Assembly (NCBI GenBank): GCA_947627465.1
Contig: CANQWD010000029.1
Location: 1-33,900, forward strand
DNA length: 33,900 nt
Direction: 5' to 3'
Source of the DNA: an uncultured Clostridia bacterium
GTDB lineage: Bacteria; Bacillota; Clostridia; Oscillospirales; Ruminococcaceae
A program made the position numbers and the translations under genes. This document shows, piece after piece, positions 8,022-14,844 of this stretch. Positions within the stretch are counted from its first letter, which is position 1; each line of letters starts with the position of its first letter. A model generated the notes under the pieces. That model made no database searches. It saw only the letters and a list, made by a program, of their open reading frames with translations, and had not been told where the DNA came from.

Positions 8022-8663
8022 ATGGCATTTGGAGATGAAATATTGCGGCTGTTCAAGGTTGAAAAGCCCGTCGGCTATACCGCCGAGGAAGTCGAGAAAG
8101 CGAAGTCGGCGGTAGGCGGTCTGCTGCCGCTTGAATTGGAAAGATTTTATCTTTACTGCGGAAAATCTCCGGAAATTCGCAGCTTACAGGACGAGTTTAT
8201 TCTGCCGAACCGTTATTCGGCATTTCTTAAACTCGACTACATAGTATTCTTCAACGAAAACCAAGGAGTCTGCCAAGCGGCGGTCAAAAAGTCGGACGCG
8301 GCGCTTGACGACCCGCCCGTGTATGCGAGCGTTGGCGACAATTGGCGGCTGTCCTCGCCGCGATTTTCGGAATTTATACGCGCGATGTATGATTATCAGG
8401 CGAGTATATGTCTTGATTTCAGCCCCGAGGAATTTTATTTTATAACAGCCGAGGAAAAAAAGAAAATCGAAAGTCTGTTTCCGAAGCTCGGAGAATTCGA
8501 CAACTGGCTTTACGATTTTAAAATCACGGTGTTCGGAGAGAACGGCGGACGCATCGCGCTTATGGAGAACGGCGGCGATATTCAAATGAACTACGCCGCG
8601 AACAACGAGGACGAGTTTAAACGAATGACGGCTCTGCTGAAAGGTATCGGCGAGCCGATGTGA
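8022..8663 (+). CDS. SUKH (SMI1/KNR4-like) family protein
   Basis: 213 residues, soluble, no signal peptide. The N-terminal segment YTAEEVEKAKSAVG followed by LPLELERFYLYCG matches the start of SUKH domains, and an acidic, aromatic-rich body follows (DNWRLSSPRFSEFIRAM). SUKH proteins are best known as immunity proteins to polymorphic toxins, but many solitary ones have unknown roles. No toxin gene is visible here. RBS GACGGGAGG lies before ATG 8022. The call rests on the pattern of conserved positions, so it is moderate. Confidence 0.65.
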   Translation: MAFGDEILRLFKVEKPVGYTAEEVEKAKSAVGGLLPLELERFYLYCGKSPEIRSLQDEFILPNRYSAFLKLDYIVFFNENQGVCQAAVKKSDAALDDPPVYASVGDNWRLSSPRFSEFIRAMYDYQASICLDFSPEEFYFITAEEKKKIESLFPKLGEFDNWLYDFKITVFGENGGRIALMENGGDIQMNYAANNEDEFKRMTALLKGIGEPM

Positions 8664-8680
8664 ACGATCGAGGAGGAAAA

Positions 8681-9421
8681 ATGTCAAAACGTGACGACAA
8701 CATAAAACACGCCGCCGCTCACATCAAGGAGATGGACGAGCGGTTCGGCAAGAAAATCAAAAACTCAATCGAAAACTCCGTGATTTACGGCGGGAGCGGA
8801 AAAACGCCGCAAAAAAGCGCGGAAAACGTCCAAACAGAGATGATTGTACTGAACGTTGATTCCACCGAAGCGGCGCTGCGATACCCCAACTCGGCGCTGC
8901 TGAATTTCGCGTCGTACAGACACGCGGGCGGCGGGTTCGTTACGGGAGCTTGGGCGCAGGAGGAGGCTATCTGCCACGACTCCACGCTGTACAACGTGCT
9001 GCGCCGCTTTGAAAACTTCTACGAAGAAAACGAGAAAACGCTCAACCGCTCGCTGTACACCGACAGGGCGATATTCTCCCCCGACATTGTTTTCGAGCGT
9101 GACGGAAAAACCGCCGAGTGTTCCGTTATCACCTGCGCCGCGCCCAATTTCGGAGCCGCGCGGGGTCGCGGAATAACTCAATCAGAAAACGAGAACGCTT
9201 TGGCCGGGCGGGTCGATTTTGTGATAAGCATTGCCGAGGAACAAAACGTAGAAACCTTGATACTCGGCGCTTGGGGCTGCGGAGTGTTCGGGCAAGACCC
9301 CGCGGTCGTGGCAAGGCTGTTTAAAGAGCGGTTGGAGAAAAGTTCTCTGAAGCGCGCGGTGTTTGCCATTCCGGGTAATAACCGAAATTACGCTGAATTT
9401 GAAAAAACATATCGGAATTAA
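8681..9421 (+). CDS. TIGR02452 / microbial PARG-like protein
   Basis: 246 residues from ATG 8681, chosen because GAGGAGG lies just before it. The central part NFASYRHAGGGFVTGAWAQE holds the PARG signature: GGG at 83-85 followed by QEE at 93-95, the catalytic glutamates of poly(ADP-ribose) glycohydrolases of the macrodomain superfamily. Further on TCAAPNF and LGAWGCGVFG are family-typical. The expected activity is hydrolysis of ADP-ribose polymers or ADP-ribosyl conjugates. Next to SUKH and DUF4253 genes it could neutralise an ADP-ribosylating toxin, but that is inference. Confidence 0.88.
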   Translation: MSKRDDNIKHAAAHIKEMDERFGKKIKNSIENSVIYGGSGKTPQKSAENVQTEMIVLNVDSTEAALRYPNSALLNFASYRHAGGGFVTGAWAQEEAICHDSTLYNVLRRFENFYEENEKTLNRSLYTDRAIFSPDIVFERDGKTAECSVITCAAPNFGAARGRGITQSENENALAGRVDFVISIAEEQNVETLILGAWGCGVFGQDPAVVARLFKERLEKSSLKRAVFAIPGNNRNYAEFEKTYRN

Positions 9422-9436
9422 CGGGAGGAAAACAGA

Positions 9437-10213
9437 ATGGCTAAACCGCCTATCAGAATAAGTTCTATGGAATTGTTCGGGTGCGAAGCGCTGAGGTTGG
9501 ACAACGATCCGAACATTGACGAATTAACGGAGTTTTACCTTACCGAACGTCAAAAAGGTGCGGAAAACGGCTTTTCGCCGATAATTCTTGCGCTCGACAG
9601 GCGTGTTCGGTGGATGATCGAAAGCAACGTTTCAAAATACGGTTCCGCCGAGAAGCTGCGCGAAGAGGTGTTCGCCGACAGCGCGGGCGGCAGAGAGCTT
9701 TTACAGCGCGGTTTTGAAGATTTGAAGAAACAATCTGCCGCCTACGGCGAAGAAGATACGCTTGCCGAGGACGATGAAACGCTCGATCAGTATCTCAAAA
9801 CGGGGGGCGGCGTTAAACAGACAGAGCTGTGGTCTGTGAGCGAATGCGCGGAGCAAATTTTAAACGACCACGACACCGACGGCAACGGCGTTTATCTCGT
9901 TAGAGTGCCCGCCGCCGAGCCTTGGAAAGCGGCGGCTTGGCTGCCGTTCTGCGGATTTAACGAATGCCCGCCGGTCTCCGAAATGATAAAGATATGCAGG
10001 TTTTGGTTTGAGAAATACGGAGCGGCTCCCGCGTTTATTTCGGGAGACATAATGCAGTTTTGGCTGGACAAACCGATCTCGGACAGGAAAACCGCACGTG
10101 AGATCTCTCATCAGCACGCGGTTTTCTGCGAGGAATTTCTCGCGGAGAGCGGACTTGATTCACAGACCGCAGATATTATGACATCAAACGTTTGGTCGTT
10201 TTGGTGGGATTGA
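9437..10213 (+). CDS. DUF4253 domain protein
   Basis: 258 residues. The C-terminal half resembles DUF4253: AAWLPFCGFNECPP around residues 166-179, then FWFEKYGAAPAFISGDIMQF and a final helical stretch AVFCEEFLAESG. The N-terminal 120 residues are acidic and helical and not recognised. No signal peptide. DUF4253 is often found in lists of possible immunity proteins and near SUKH genes; its biochemistry is not known to me. RBS ACGGGAGG precedes ATG 9437. Confidence 0.68.
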   Translation: MAKPPIRISSMELFGCEALRLDNDPNIDELTEFYLTERQKGAENGFSPIILALDRRVRWMIESNVSKYGSAEKLREEVFADSAGGRELLQRGFEDLKKQSAAYGEEDTLAEDDETLDQYLKTGGGVKQTELWSVSECAEQILNDHDTDGNGVYLVRVPAAEPWKAAAWLPFCGFNECPPVSEMIKICRFWFEKYGAAPAFISGDIMQFWLDKPISDRKTAREISHQHAVFCEEFLAESGLDSQTADIMTSNVWSFWWD

Positions 10214-10237
10214 ATACATTTATTGGGAGGAAAAGAA

Positions 10238-10777
10238 ATGGCTAAAGCAATCAAAGTGCCGAATTTAGAGGAAATGCGGGAATACTTAAAAAATTTTAAA
10301 GCCGACCCCATTCACAACCGCATAAACGACGCGGATCACGCGGCTATGCACAAGGAAATGACTATCAGGATATTCTCCGTGGATATGACAGACGATGTGA
10401 AAGTCACGGCGTGGAAGTTCTGCAAGACCTTGGCGAATTTCGCACACGCGCCGGTGTCTCCCGCCGAATACAAGAGAATGGAGAAATGGCTTCCCGAAAC
10501 GGGGCTTATCGACGCGCTTCTCAAAGCGTGCGATGACTATTATCCCGACCCCGCATTCAAATACGATTTCGATACGATAGGTTTTTCGTACTCGATAGCG
10601 CTTATCTCGCAGTCGCAATACAAGAGAGCGGACTGTCTTGCTCTGCTGGACAAAATAACTCAATATTATGTGAATACCAAAGACGATTGGTACACGGTGC
10701 TTTTGCGGAATATGACAAAGCTTTGCAAGACGTTCCCCGACCTGACGGGATTTAAAACCGCTCTTGAAAGCATTTAA
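10238..10777 (+). CDS. hypothetical protein, 179 aa
   Basis: I chose ATG 10238 because it follows GGGAGGAAAAGAA; the frame opens 15 bases earlier with TTG, but that start would lie inside the ribosome binding site. The product is soluble and probably all-helical, with conserved-looking aromatic clusters (DDYYPDPAFKYDFDTIGFSY). Low similarity to anything I recognise. Its spacing to the flanking genes suggests co-transcription with the DUF4253 gene and the 94-aa gene. It may belong with the immunity-like genes upstream, but nothing in it proves this. Confidence 0.75.
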   Translation: MAKAIKVPNLEEMREYLKNFKADPIHNRINDADHAAMHKEMTIRIFSVDMTDDVKVTAWKFCKTLANFAHAPVSPAEYKRMEKWLPETGLIDALLKACDDYYPDPAFKYDFDTIGFSYSIALISQSQYKRADCLALLDKITQYYVNTKDDWYTVLLRNMTKLCKTFPDLTGFKTALESI

Positions 10778-10795
10778 GAAAGGAAGGTTCGGTAT

Positions 10796-11080
10796 ATGAA
10801 AAATATCCAAAACTATACCGCCCCAAAATACGAGGGCGAGGCTTACGTGTCCGTTGAGGACGGAATTTACAAAACCGAAACGGAAAACGGCACGATTTAT
10901 GTTACCGCGCTCGGGTTTGACAAAAAGAGCGATATATGCTTGGAGGATATTCTGGACGCTTACAGAGTTTACATCTCCGATTTCTTTAAAGAACAGGACG
11001 CGAAAAGCGGGTTCACTTTTTTGGAGTTCGCGAGCGAAAATATAGCGGATATAAGAGCATTACGCGGCATTTTGAATTAA
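10796..11080 (+). CDS. hypothetical protein, 94 aa
   Basis: Small acidic soluble protein with a beta-rich N-terminal half (AYVSVEDGIYKTETENGTIY) and a helical C-terminal half (DILDAYRVYISDFFKEQDAK). RBS AAGGAAGG lies before ATG 10796. Not recognised. It sits 18 bases after the preceding gene and 10 before the flavoprotein gene, so it is part of the same transcript. Confidence 0.7.
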   Translation: MKNIQNYTAPKYEGEAYVSVEDGIYKTETENGTIYVTALGFDKKSDICLEDILDAYRVYISDFFKEQDAKSGFTFLEFASENIADIRALRGILN

Positions 11081-11090
11081 GGAGAGCAAT

Positions 11091-11645
11091 ATGGGAAAGA
11101 AACTATTGTTGGTAAATTGCAGCCCCGTAAGAAACGGCGCGACCGCCGAAATAGTCAAACTCGCCGCCGAGTATCTGGACGGCGCAGGCGAGATAAAAAG
11201 CGTTTGCATTGACGACTACGACATTAAATTCTGCAGGGGCTGCCGCGCTTGTCACAAAACGGCGAAGTGCGTTCAAAGCGACGATACGTTAAAACTTATG
11301 GGCGAATTCGATCGGGCAGACGTTATCGTCTGCGTTTCGCCGTCATATTGGGCGGACGTTCCCGGGCAGTTTAAAGCGTTTATAGACAGATGCACGCCGT
11401 GGAGCAACACTCACGAGCCGCACGCGGTTATCGGCAAGGGCAAAAAGGGCTACGCGATCGCCTTGCGGACGGGTCCCAATATGCGCGAATGTGAACGTAT
11501 TATCGAAACCATAGAGCATTTCTACGGACATCTTGAAATAACCCAAAGCGGACATCTCGGGCTATGCTCGATTGAATATAAAGAAAACGTCGCGGACAGA
11601 GTAGATGAAATTCGAGCATTCTGCGATAAAATAATTTCAGATTAA
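11091..11645 (+). CDS. flavodoxin-like NADPH-dependent FMN reductase
   Basis: 184 residues. The N-terminal strand and phosphate loop LLVNCSPVRNGATAEI bind FMN phosphate. CRGCRACHKTAKC around residues 46-60 is the cysteine-rich segment seen in the iron-sulfur-flavoprotein-like branch of this family. SPSYWADVPGQFKAFIDR contacts the flavin ring. It likely reduces small molecules such as quinones or metals using NAD(P)H. Preceded by GGAGAG. It ends 15 bases before trpB, so it is transcribed with trpBA though unrelated to tryptophan synthesis. Confidence 0.88.
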   Translation: MGKKLLLVNCSPVRNGATAEIVKLAAEYLDGAGEIKSVCIDDYDIKFCRGCRACHKTAKCVQSDDTLKLMGEFDRADVIVCVSPSYWADVPGQFKAFIDRCTPWSNTHEPHAVIGKGKKGYAIALRTGPNMRECERIIETIEHFYGHLEITQSGHLGLCSIEYKENVADRVDEIRAFCDKIISD

Positions 11646-11660
11646 AGGAAAGGATAAAAA

Positions 11661-12851
11661 ATGGCTAATTCAAAAGGACGTTACGGCGATTTCGGCGGAC
11701 AGTATATCCCCGAAACGCTGATGAACGAAATTCACAAGCTGGAGGACGCTTACGAGCACTACTCCAAAGACCCCGAGTTTATCGCGGAGCTTGACAGGCT
11801 CAACCGCGAGTACGCGGGCAGACCGTCTTTGCTCTACTACGCGGAGAAAATGACAAAAGATCTCGGCGGCGCGAAAATCTACTTTAAGCGCGAGGATTTG
11901 AACCACACCGGCTCGCACAAAATAAACAATGTGCTCGGGCAATGTCTGCTTGCGAAGAAAATGGGAAAAACACGCATTATCGCGGAGACGGGCGCGGGTC
12001 AGCACGGAGTTGCGGCGGCTACCGCGGCGGCTCTTATGGGGCTGGAATGCGAGATCTTTATGGGCAAAGAGGACACAGTTCGTCAAGCTCTCAACGTTTA
12101 CAGAATGGAGCTTCTCGGCGCAAAGGTAAACCCCGTTACCACGGGCACAATGACGCTGAAAGACGCGGTAAACGAAGCTATGCGCGACTGGACTTCACGC
12201 GTGGACGATACGCTGTACGTGCTCGGCTCGGTTATGGGTCCGCACCCGTTCCCGATGATAGTGCGCGATTTCCAGAGCGTTATCTCCAAGGAAGCGCGGG
12301 AACAAATTCTCGAAAAAGAGGGCAGGCTCCCGACCGCCGTTATGGCTTGCGTGGGCGGCGGCTCCAATGCTATGGGCATGTTTTACAACTTCATAAACGA
12401 CAAGGACGTGCGGCTTATCGGCTGCGAAGCGGCGGGGCGCGGCGTCGACACGGGCGAGACTGCGGCGACTATCGCAACGGGAACGCTCGGTGTGTTCCAC
12501 GGAATGAAGTCGCTGTTTTGTCAGAATGAATACGGGCAGATCGCTCCCGTGTACTCCATTTCGGCGGGGCTGGATTATCCCGGAATAGGTCCGGAGCACG
12601 CTTATTTACACGAAATAGGCAGAGCCGAATATGTTCCCGTGACGGACGAAGAAGCGGTGAACGCGTTTGAATATATCGCGAAAACAGAGGGCATTATCTG
12701 CGCTATCGAGAGCGCTCACGCCGTGGCGCATTTGATGAAGATCGCGCCGGCTATGAGTAAAGACGACATCATTATCTGCTGTCTGTCGGGGCGCGGCGAC
12801 AAGGACGTGGCGGCTATAGCGAGATATAGGGGGATAGATCTTCATGAGTAA
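11661..12851 (+). CDS. trpB: tryptophan synthase beta chain
   Basis: 396 residues, normal for TrpB1. The PLP-dependent subunit condenses indole with serine. The PLP lysine lies in [43 protein letters not shown]-like [12 protein letters not shown] (phosphate-binding glycine loop) and CLSGRGDKD near the C-terminus are hallmarks. Begins [16 protein letters not shown], typical of the N-terminal region. ATG 11661 follows AAAGGAAAGGATAAAAA. Overlaps the trpA start by 8 bases, as usual for the pair. Confidence 0.98.
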   Translation: MANSKGRYGDFGGQYIPETLMNEIHKLEDAYEHYSKDPEFIAELDRLNREYAGRPSLLYYAEKMTKDLGGAKIYFKREDLNHTGSHKINNVLGQCLLAKKMGKTRIIAETGAGQHGVAAATAAALMGLECEIFMGKEDTVRQALNVYRMELLGAKVNPVTTGTMTLKDAVNEAMRDWTSRVDDTLYVLGSVMGPHPFPMIVRDFQSVISKEAREQILEKEGRLPTAVMACVGGGSNAMGMFYNFINDKDVRLIGCEAAGRGVDTGETAATIATGTLGVFHGMKSLFCQNEYGQIAPVYSISAGLDYPGIGPEHAYLHEIGRAEYVPVTDEEAVNAFEYIAKTEGIICAIESAHAVAHLMKIAPAMSKDDIIICCLSGRGDKDVAAIARYRGIDLHE

Positions 12852-13623
12852 CAGAATAGCTAAGGCATTTGAAAACAAAAAAGCGTTCGTGGGCTTTCTC
12901 ACCGCGGGAGACCCTGCGTTCGACGCGTCTTACGATAACATTATGGCGCTTATCAACGCGGGCGCGGATCTGGTTGAAATAGGTATACCGTTTTCCGACC
13001 CTATCGCCGAGGGTCCCGTCATTCAAGGCGCGGACGTTCGTGCGCTTAAAGGCGGAATGACTACCGACCGCGCGTTTGAATTGGCGGCTAAGGTGCGCTC
13101 TCAAACCGATATTCCGCTGGTATTTATGACTTACTTAAATCCCGTGTTTAAGTACGGGTACGACAGGTTTTTCGGAAAATGCGCCGAGATCGGCGTGGAC
13201 GGGCTTATCTGCCCCGATATGCCGTTTGAGGAGAAGCAAGAGGCGGACGGCATTGCGAGATCGCACGGCGTTTCGATAATTTCTATGATAGCGCCGACCT
13301 CCGAGGAGCGCATTAAGGCTATCGCGGAAAACGCGGAGGGATTTTTGTACATTGTTTCTTCATTGGGCGTTACGGGCGTTCGCAGCGAGATAAAAACCGA
13401 CCTTTCGGCGATTATGGAGAGCGTTAAGAAATACTCCAAAGTGCCCGCCGCGATAGGTTTCGGAATTTCCTCGCCCGAACAGGCGAAAAAAATGTCCGCG
13501 CTTGCGGACGGGGTCATTGTCGGTTCGGCTTTGGTGCGCTTAGTCGAAAAATTCGGCGAGAATGCCGCGCCCGAGATAGGAAAACTCGCCAAAGCCCTCG
13601 CGGACGCAGCTCACGGGGCTTAA
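12844..13623 (+). CDS. trpA: tryptophan synthase alpha chain
   Basis: 259 residues, TIM barrel. It cleaves indoleglycerol phosphate to indole, which is channelled to TrpB. Catalytic Glu in [20 protein letters not shown] and Asp in [18 protein letters not shown] is the flexible loop, and GFGISSPEQ and GVIVGSALV bind phosphate. Start overlaps the trpB stop. Last gene of the trp operon; a MITE and a terminator-like palindrome follow. Confidence 0.97.
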   Translation: MSNRIAKAFENKKAFVGFLTAGDPAFDASYDNIMALINAGADLVEIGIPFSDPIAEGPVIQGADVRALKGGMTTDRAFELAAKVRSQTDIPLVFMTYLNPVFKYGYDRFFGKCAEIGVDGLICPDMPFEEKQEADGIARSHGVSIISMIAPTSEERIKAIAENAEGFLYIVSSLGVTGVRSEIKTDLSAIMESVKKYSKVPAAIGFGISSPEQAKKMSALADGVIVGSALVRLVEKFGENAAPEIGKLAKALADAAHGA

Positions 13624-13660
13624 CGCATATTTCCTTTCACCGTATTTAACCGAAGCAAAT

Positions 13661-13762
13661 TATAGCAATCCACGAAAAGTTCGCACAATATTGAAGCAGC
13701 TTTTTCCAAGATCACGCTGCATTTTAGGACTGATTTGTGCTTTAATTGTGCGGATTGCTATA
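13661..13762. mobile_element. MITE, family B, copy 2
   Basis: Ends TATAGCAATCC and GGATTGCTATA flank about 100 bases after the trpA stop, with TA on both sides. The left 18 bases (through CACGAAAA) and the right end TGCTTTAATTGTG-C/T-GGATTGCTATA match the copy at 6087-6187, while the middle has diverged. No coding capacity. It lies between trpA and its likely terminator, so it is transcribed in the trp message. Confidence 0.87.
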
Positions 13763-13765
13763 AGA

Positions 13766-13808
13766 CAACACCGCACAAAGCCCATAGGACGGTCTTTGTG
13801 CGGTGTTG
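13766..13808. terminator. 15-bp palindrome, probable terminator after trpA
   Basis: CAACACCGCACAAAG (13766-13780) pairs perfectly with CTTTGTGCGGTGTTG (13794-13808), loop 13 bases. It lies between the converging trpA and the zinc-ribbon gene. Neither side carries a strong T-run, so efficiency is uncertain. The right arm (CTTTGTGCGGTGTTGC) also occurs at 56-71, just upstream of the trp promoter. Confidence 0.55.
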
Positions 13809-13810
13809 CT

Positions 13811-14008
13811 TTAGTCTTGGAAAGGTTTTATGTAATCGGAATCTTTAAAGGCTTTTATTTTCGCGGCTATGTCAAAGCCGCAATAGCGACAATATTTGCC
13901 GTCTTTGAGTCTTCTGCGCGTCTGCGGGGTTAGTTCGCCGTTATTGTAAAATCTGTATTCGGTTATACGACCGTAACACTTCGGGCACAAATACGTTATT
14001 ATTCTCAT
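13811..14008 (-). CDS. small zinc-ribbon protein
   Basis: 65 residues with CPKC at 8-11 and CRYC at about 40-43, a four-cysteine zinc ribbon. The middle is basic (RRRLKDGKY). A strong ribosome binding site (GGAGGAAATCAA before ATG) supports a real gene despite the size. Such proteins can bind nucleic acid or act as small adaptors; the role is unknown. It is divergent from the XRE regulator gene and could be under its control. Confidence 0.72.
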   Translation of the reverse strand: MRIITYLCPKCYGRITEYRFYNNGELTPQTRRRLKDGKYCRYCGFDIAAKIKAFKDSDYIKPFQD

Positions 14009-14092
14009 TTGATTTCCTCCTTTTTATTTGATTAAATCTATTATATCACAGAAAATGTATTTTGTAAAGTGTTTTTGTCATCTTATATTATG

Positions 14093-14119
14093 TTTTCACT
14101 TCTAGATATAAGTGTAAAA
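14093..14119. promoter_or_regulatory. possible operator in the zinc-ribbon/XRE divergent region
   Basis: An imperfect dyad TTTTCACTT (14093-14101), 8-base spacer, AAGTGTAAAA (14110-14119) lies just before the XRE gene. XRE-type repressors commonly bind such dyads next to their own gene. No clear promoter pair was found, so this rests on symmetry and position. Confidence 0.4.
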
Positions 14120-14140
14120 TAATAATATGAGGTGATTTTT

Positions 14141-14473
14141 TTGAGTTATGTAGATTATAAAAAGGTTGGTCAAAGGCTTGCCGCACGGAGACATCAGCTT
14201 GGATTGAAACAATGGCAGGTTATTGAAATGGCAGGGCTTTCCGACAAGTACCTTTCTAACATTGAACGTGCGACCTCAAAAATAAGCATTGATGTACTTT
14301 TGCGGCTTTGCGATGCGCTTGACACTACCCCCGACTGCATTCTTCTCGGCACTACCGAAAAGTCGGAGGATGTTTCCGCAGCTCTTGAAAGCAGACTTAG
14401 ACGTATGGACGCAAAACAACAAAAACTCGCGCTGGATATTATGGACTGCATTCTTGATAACAAGATCAACTGA
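14141..14473 (+). CDS. XRE-family helix-turn-helix regulator
   Basis: 110 residues counting from TTG 14141, which I prefer because GAGGTG ends six bases before it; GTG 14132 lies inside that binding site. The HTH domain covers about residues 8-65: VGQRLAARRHQLGLKQWQVI, then AGLSDKYLSNIERATSKISI, the usual recognition-helix region of Cro/CI-type regulators. The C-terminal tail is helical (RLRRMDAKQQKLALDIMDCI). Likely a dimeric repressor of its own divergent region. Found beside a terminase pair, it may be a mobile-element regulator. Confidence 0.85.
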   Translation: MSYVDYKKVGQRLAARRHQLGLKQWQVIEMAGLSDKYLSNIERATSKISIDVLLRLCDALDTTPDCILLGTTEKSEDVSAALESRLRRMDAKQQKLALDIMDCILDNKIN

Positions 14474-14547
14474 AAAATAAAACTATTCTCGCTTTTTATA
14501 TGTTGTCTTGTAAACGTTACGCGACTGGTGCGAGGGGAAAACCCTTC

Positions 14548-14601
14548 GGGAGGGGGAGAGGGGGGCGTCGGTAACTTCTTGCGCCCCCCTCTCCCCCTCC
14601 C
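14548..14601. repeat. 20-bp perfect G-rich inverted repeat
   Basis: The arm at 14548-14567 (GGGAGGGGGAGAGGGGGGCG) is perfectly complementary to 14582-14601 across a 14-base spacer. Together with GGGG at 14534-14537 the plus strand has four G-runs (4, 3, 5 and 6) and could also fold as a G-quadruplex; a second C-rich run lies near 14735-14755. It begins a 170-bp stretch of palindromes between the XRE gene and the terminase genes. No gene is supported in 14474-14844. Confidence 0.8.
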
Positions 14602-14626
14602 TACGTGTTTGTGGTGTGGACGTGTC

Positions 14627-14714
14627 CACACAATATGCGGTTCGCGCGGAGCGCGAATTGCGGACGACAGTCCGCAAAGCATATTGTGTGAGAGTGAACG
14701 CGAAGCGTTCACTC
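14627..14714. repeat. three-way-junction palindrome plus GAA-loop hairpin
   Basis: Outer stem CACACAATATGC (14627-14638) pairs perfectly with GCATATTGTGTG (14679-14690). Inside are TTCGCGC, loop GGA, GCGCGAA (14641-14657) and TTGCGGAC, loop GACA, GTCCGCAA (14658-14677). Right after comes a separate hairpin GAGTGAACGC, loop GAA, GCGTTCACTC (14692-14714). Arm 1 has the same TTCGCG, GGA, GCG, AATT layout as arm 1 of the palindrome at 4042-4140. Confidence 0.83.
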
Positions 14715-14809
14715 GCGCGCTCCTTTTTCCTCTTTCCCTCCCCCTCTGCCCCCTAACACGCTAAATTAGTTGACTTTGATTTTTGAGGGAAAGATTTTTC
14801 TACAAGATT

Positions 14810-14835
14810 ACGCGCCGTCCTTGCGGATGGCGCGT
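14810..14835. terminator. hairpin downstream of the terminase gene
   Basis: ACGCGCCGTCC (14810-14820) pairs with GGATGGCGCGT (14825-14835), loop TTGC, one G-T pair. It is placed 9 bases past the stop of the leftward terminase gene. No long T-run follows on either strand, so a terminator role is likely but not certain. Confidence 0.5.
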
Positions 14836-14844
14836 ATTTTGTGT

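Noticed and set aside
13661-13808. Whole stretch after trpA read as one long hairpin element
   Set aside because: The MITE ends and the 15-bp palindrome are separate inverted repeats that do not pair with each other.
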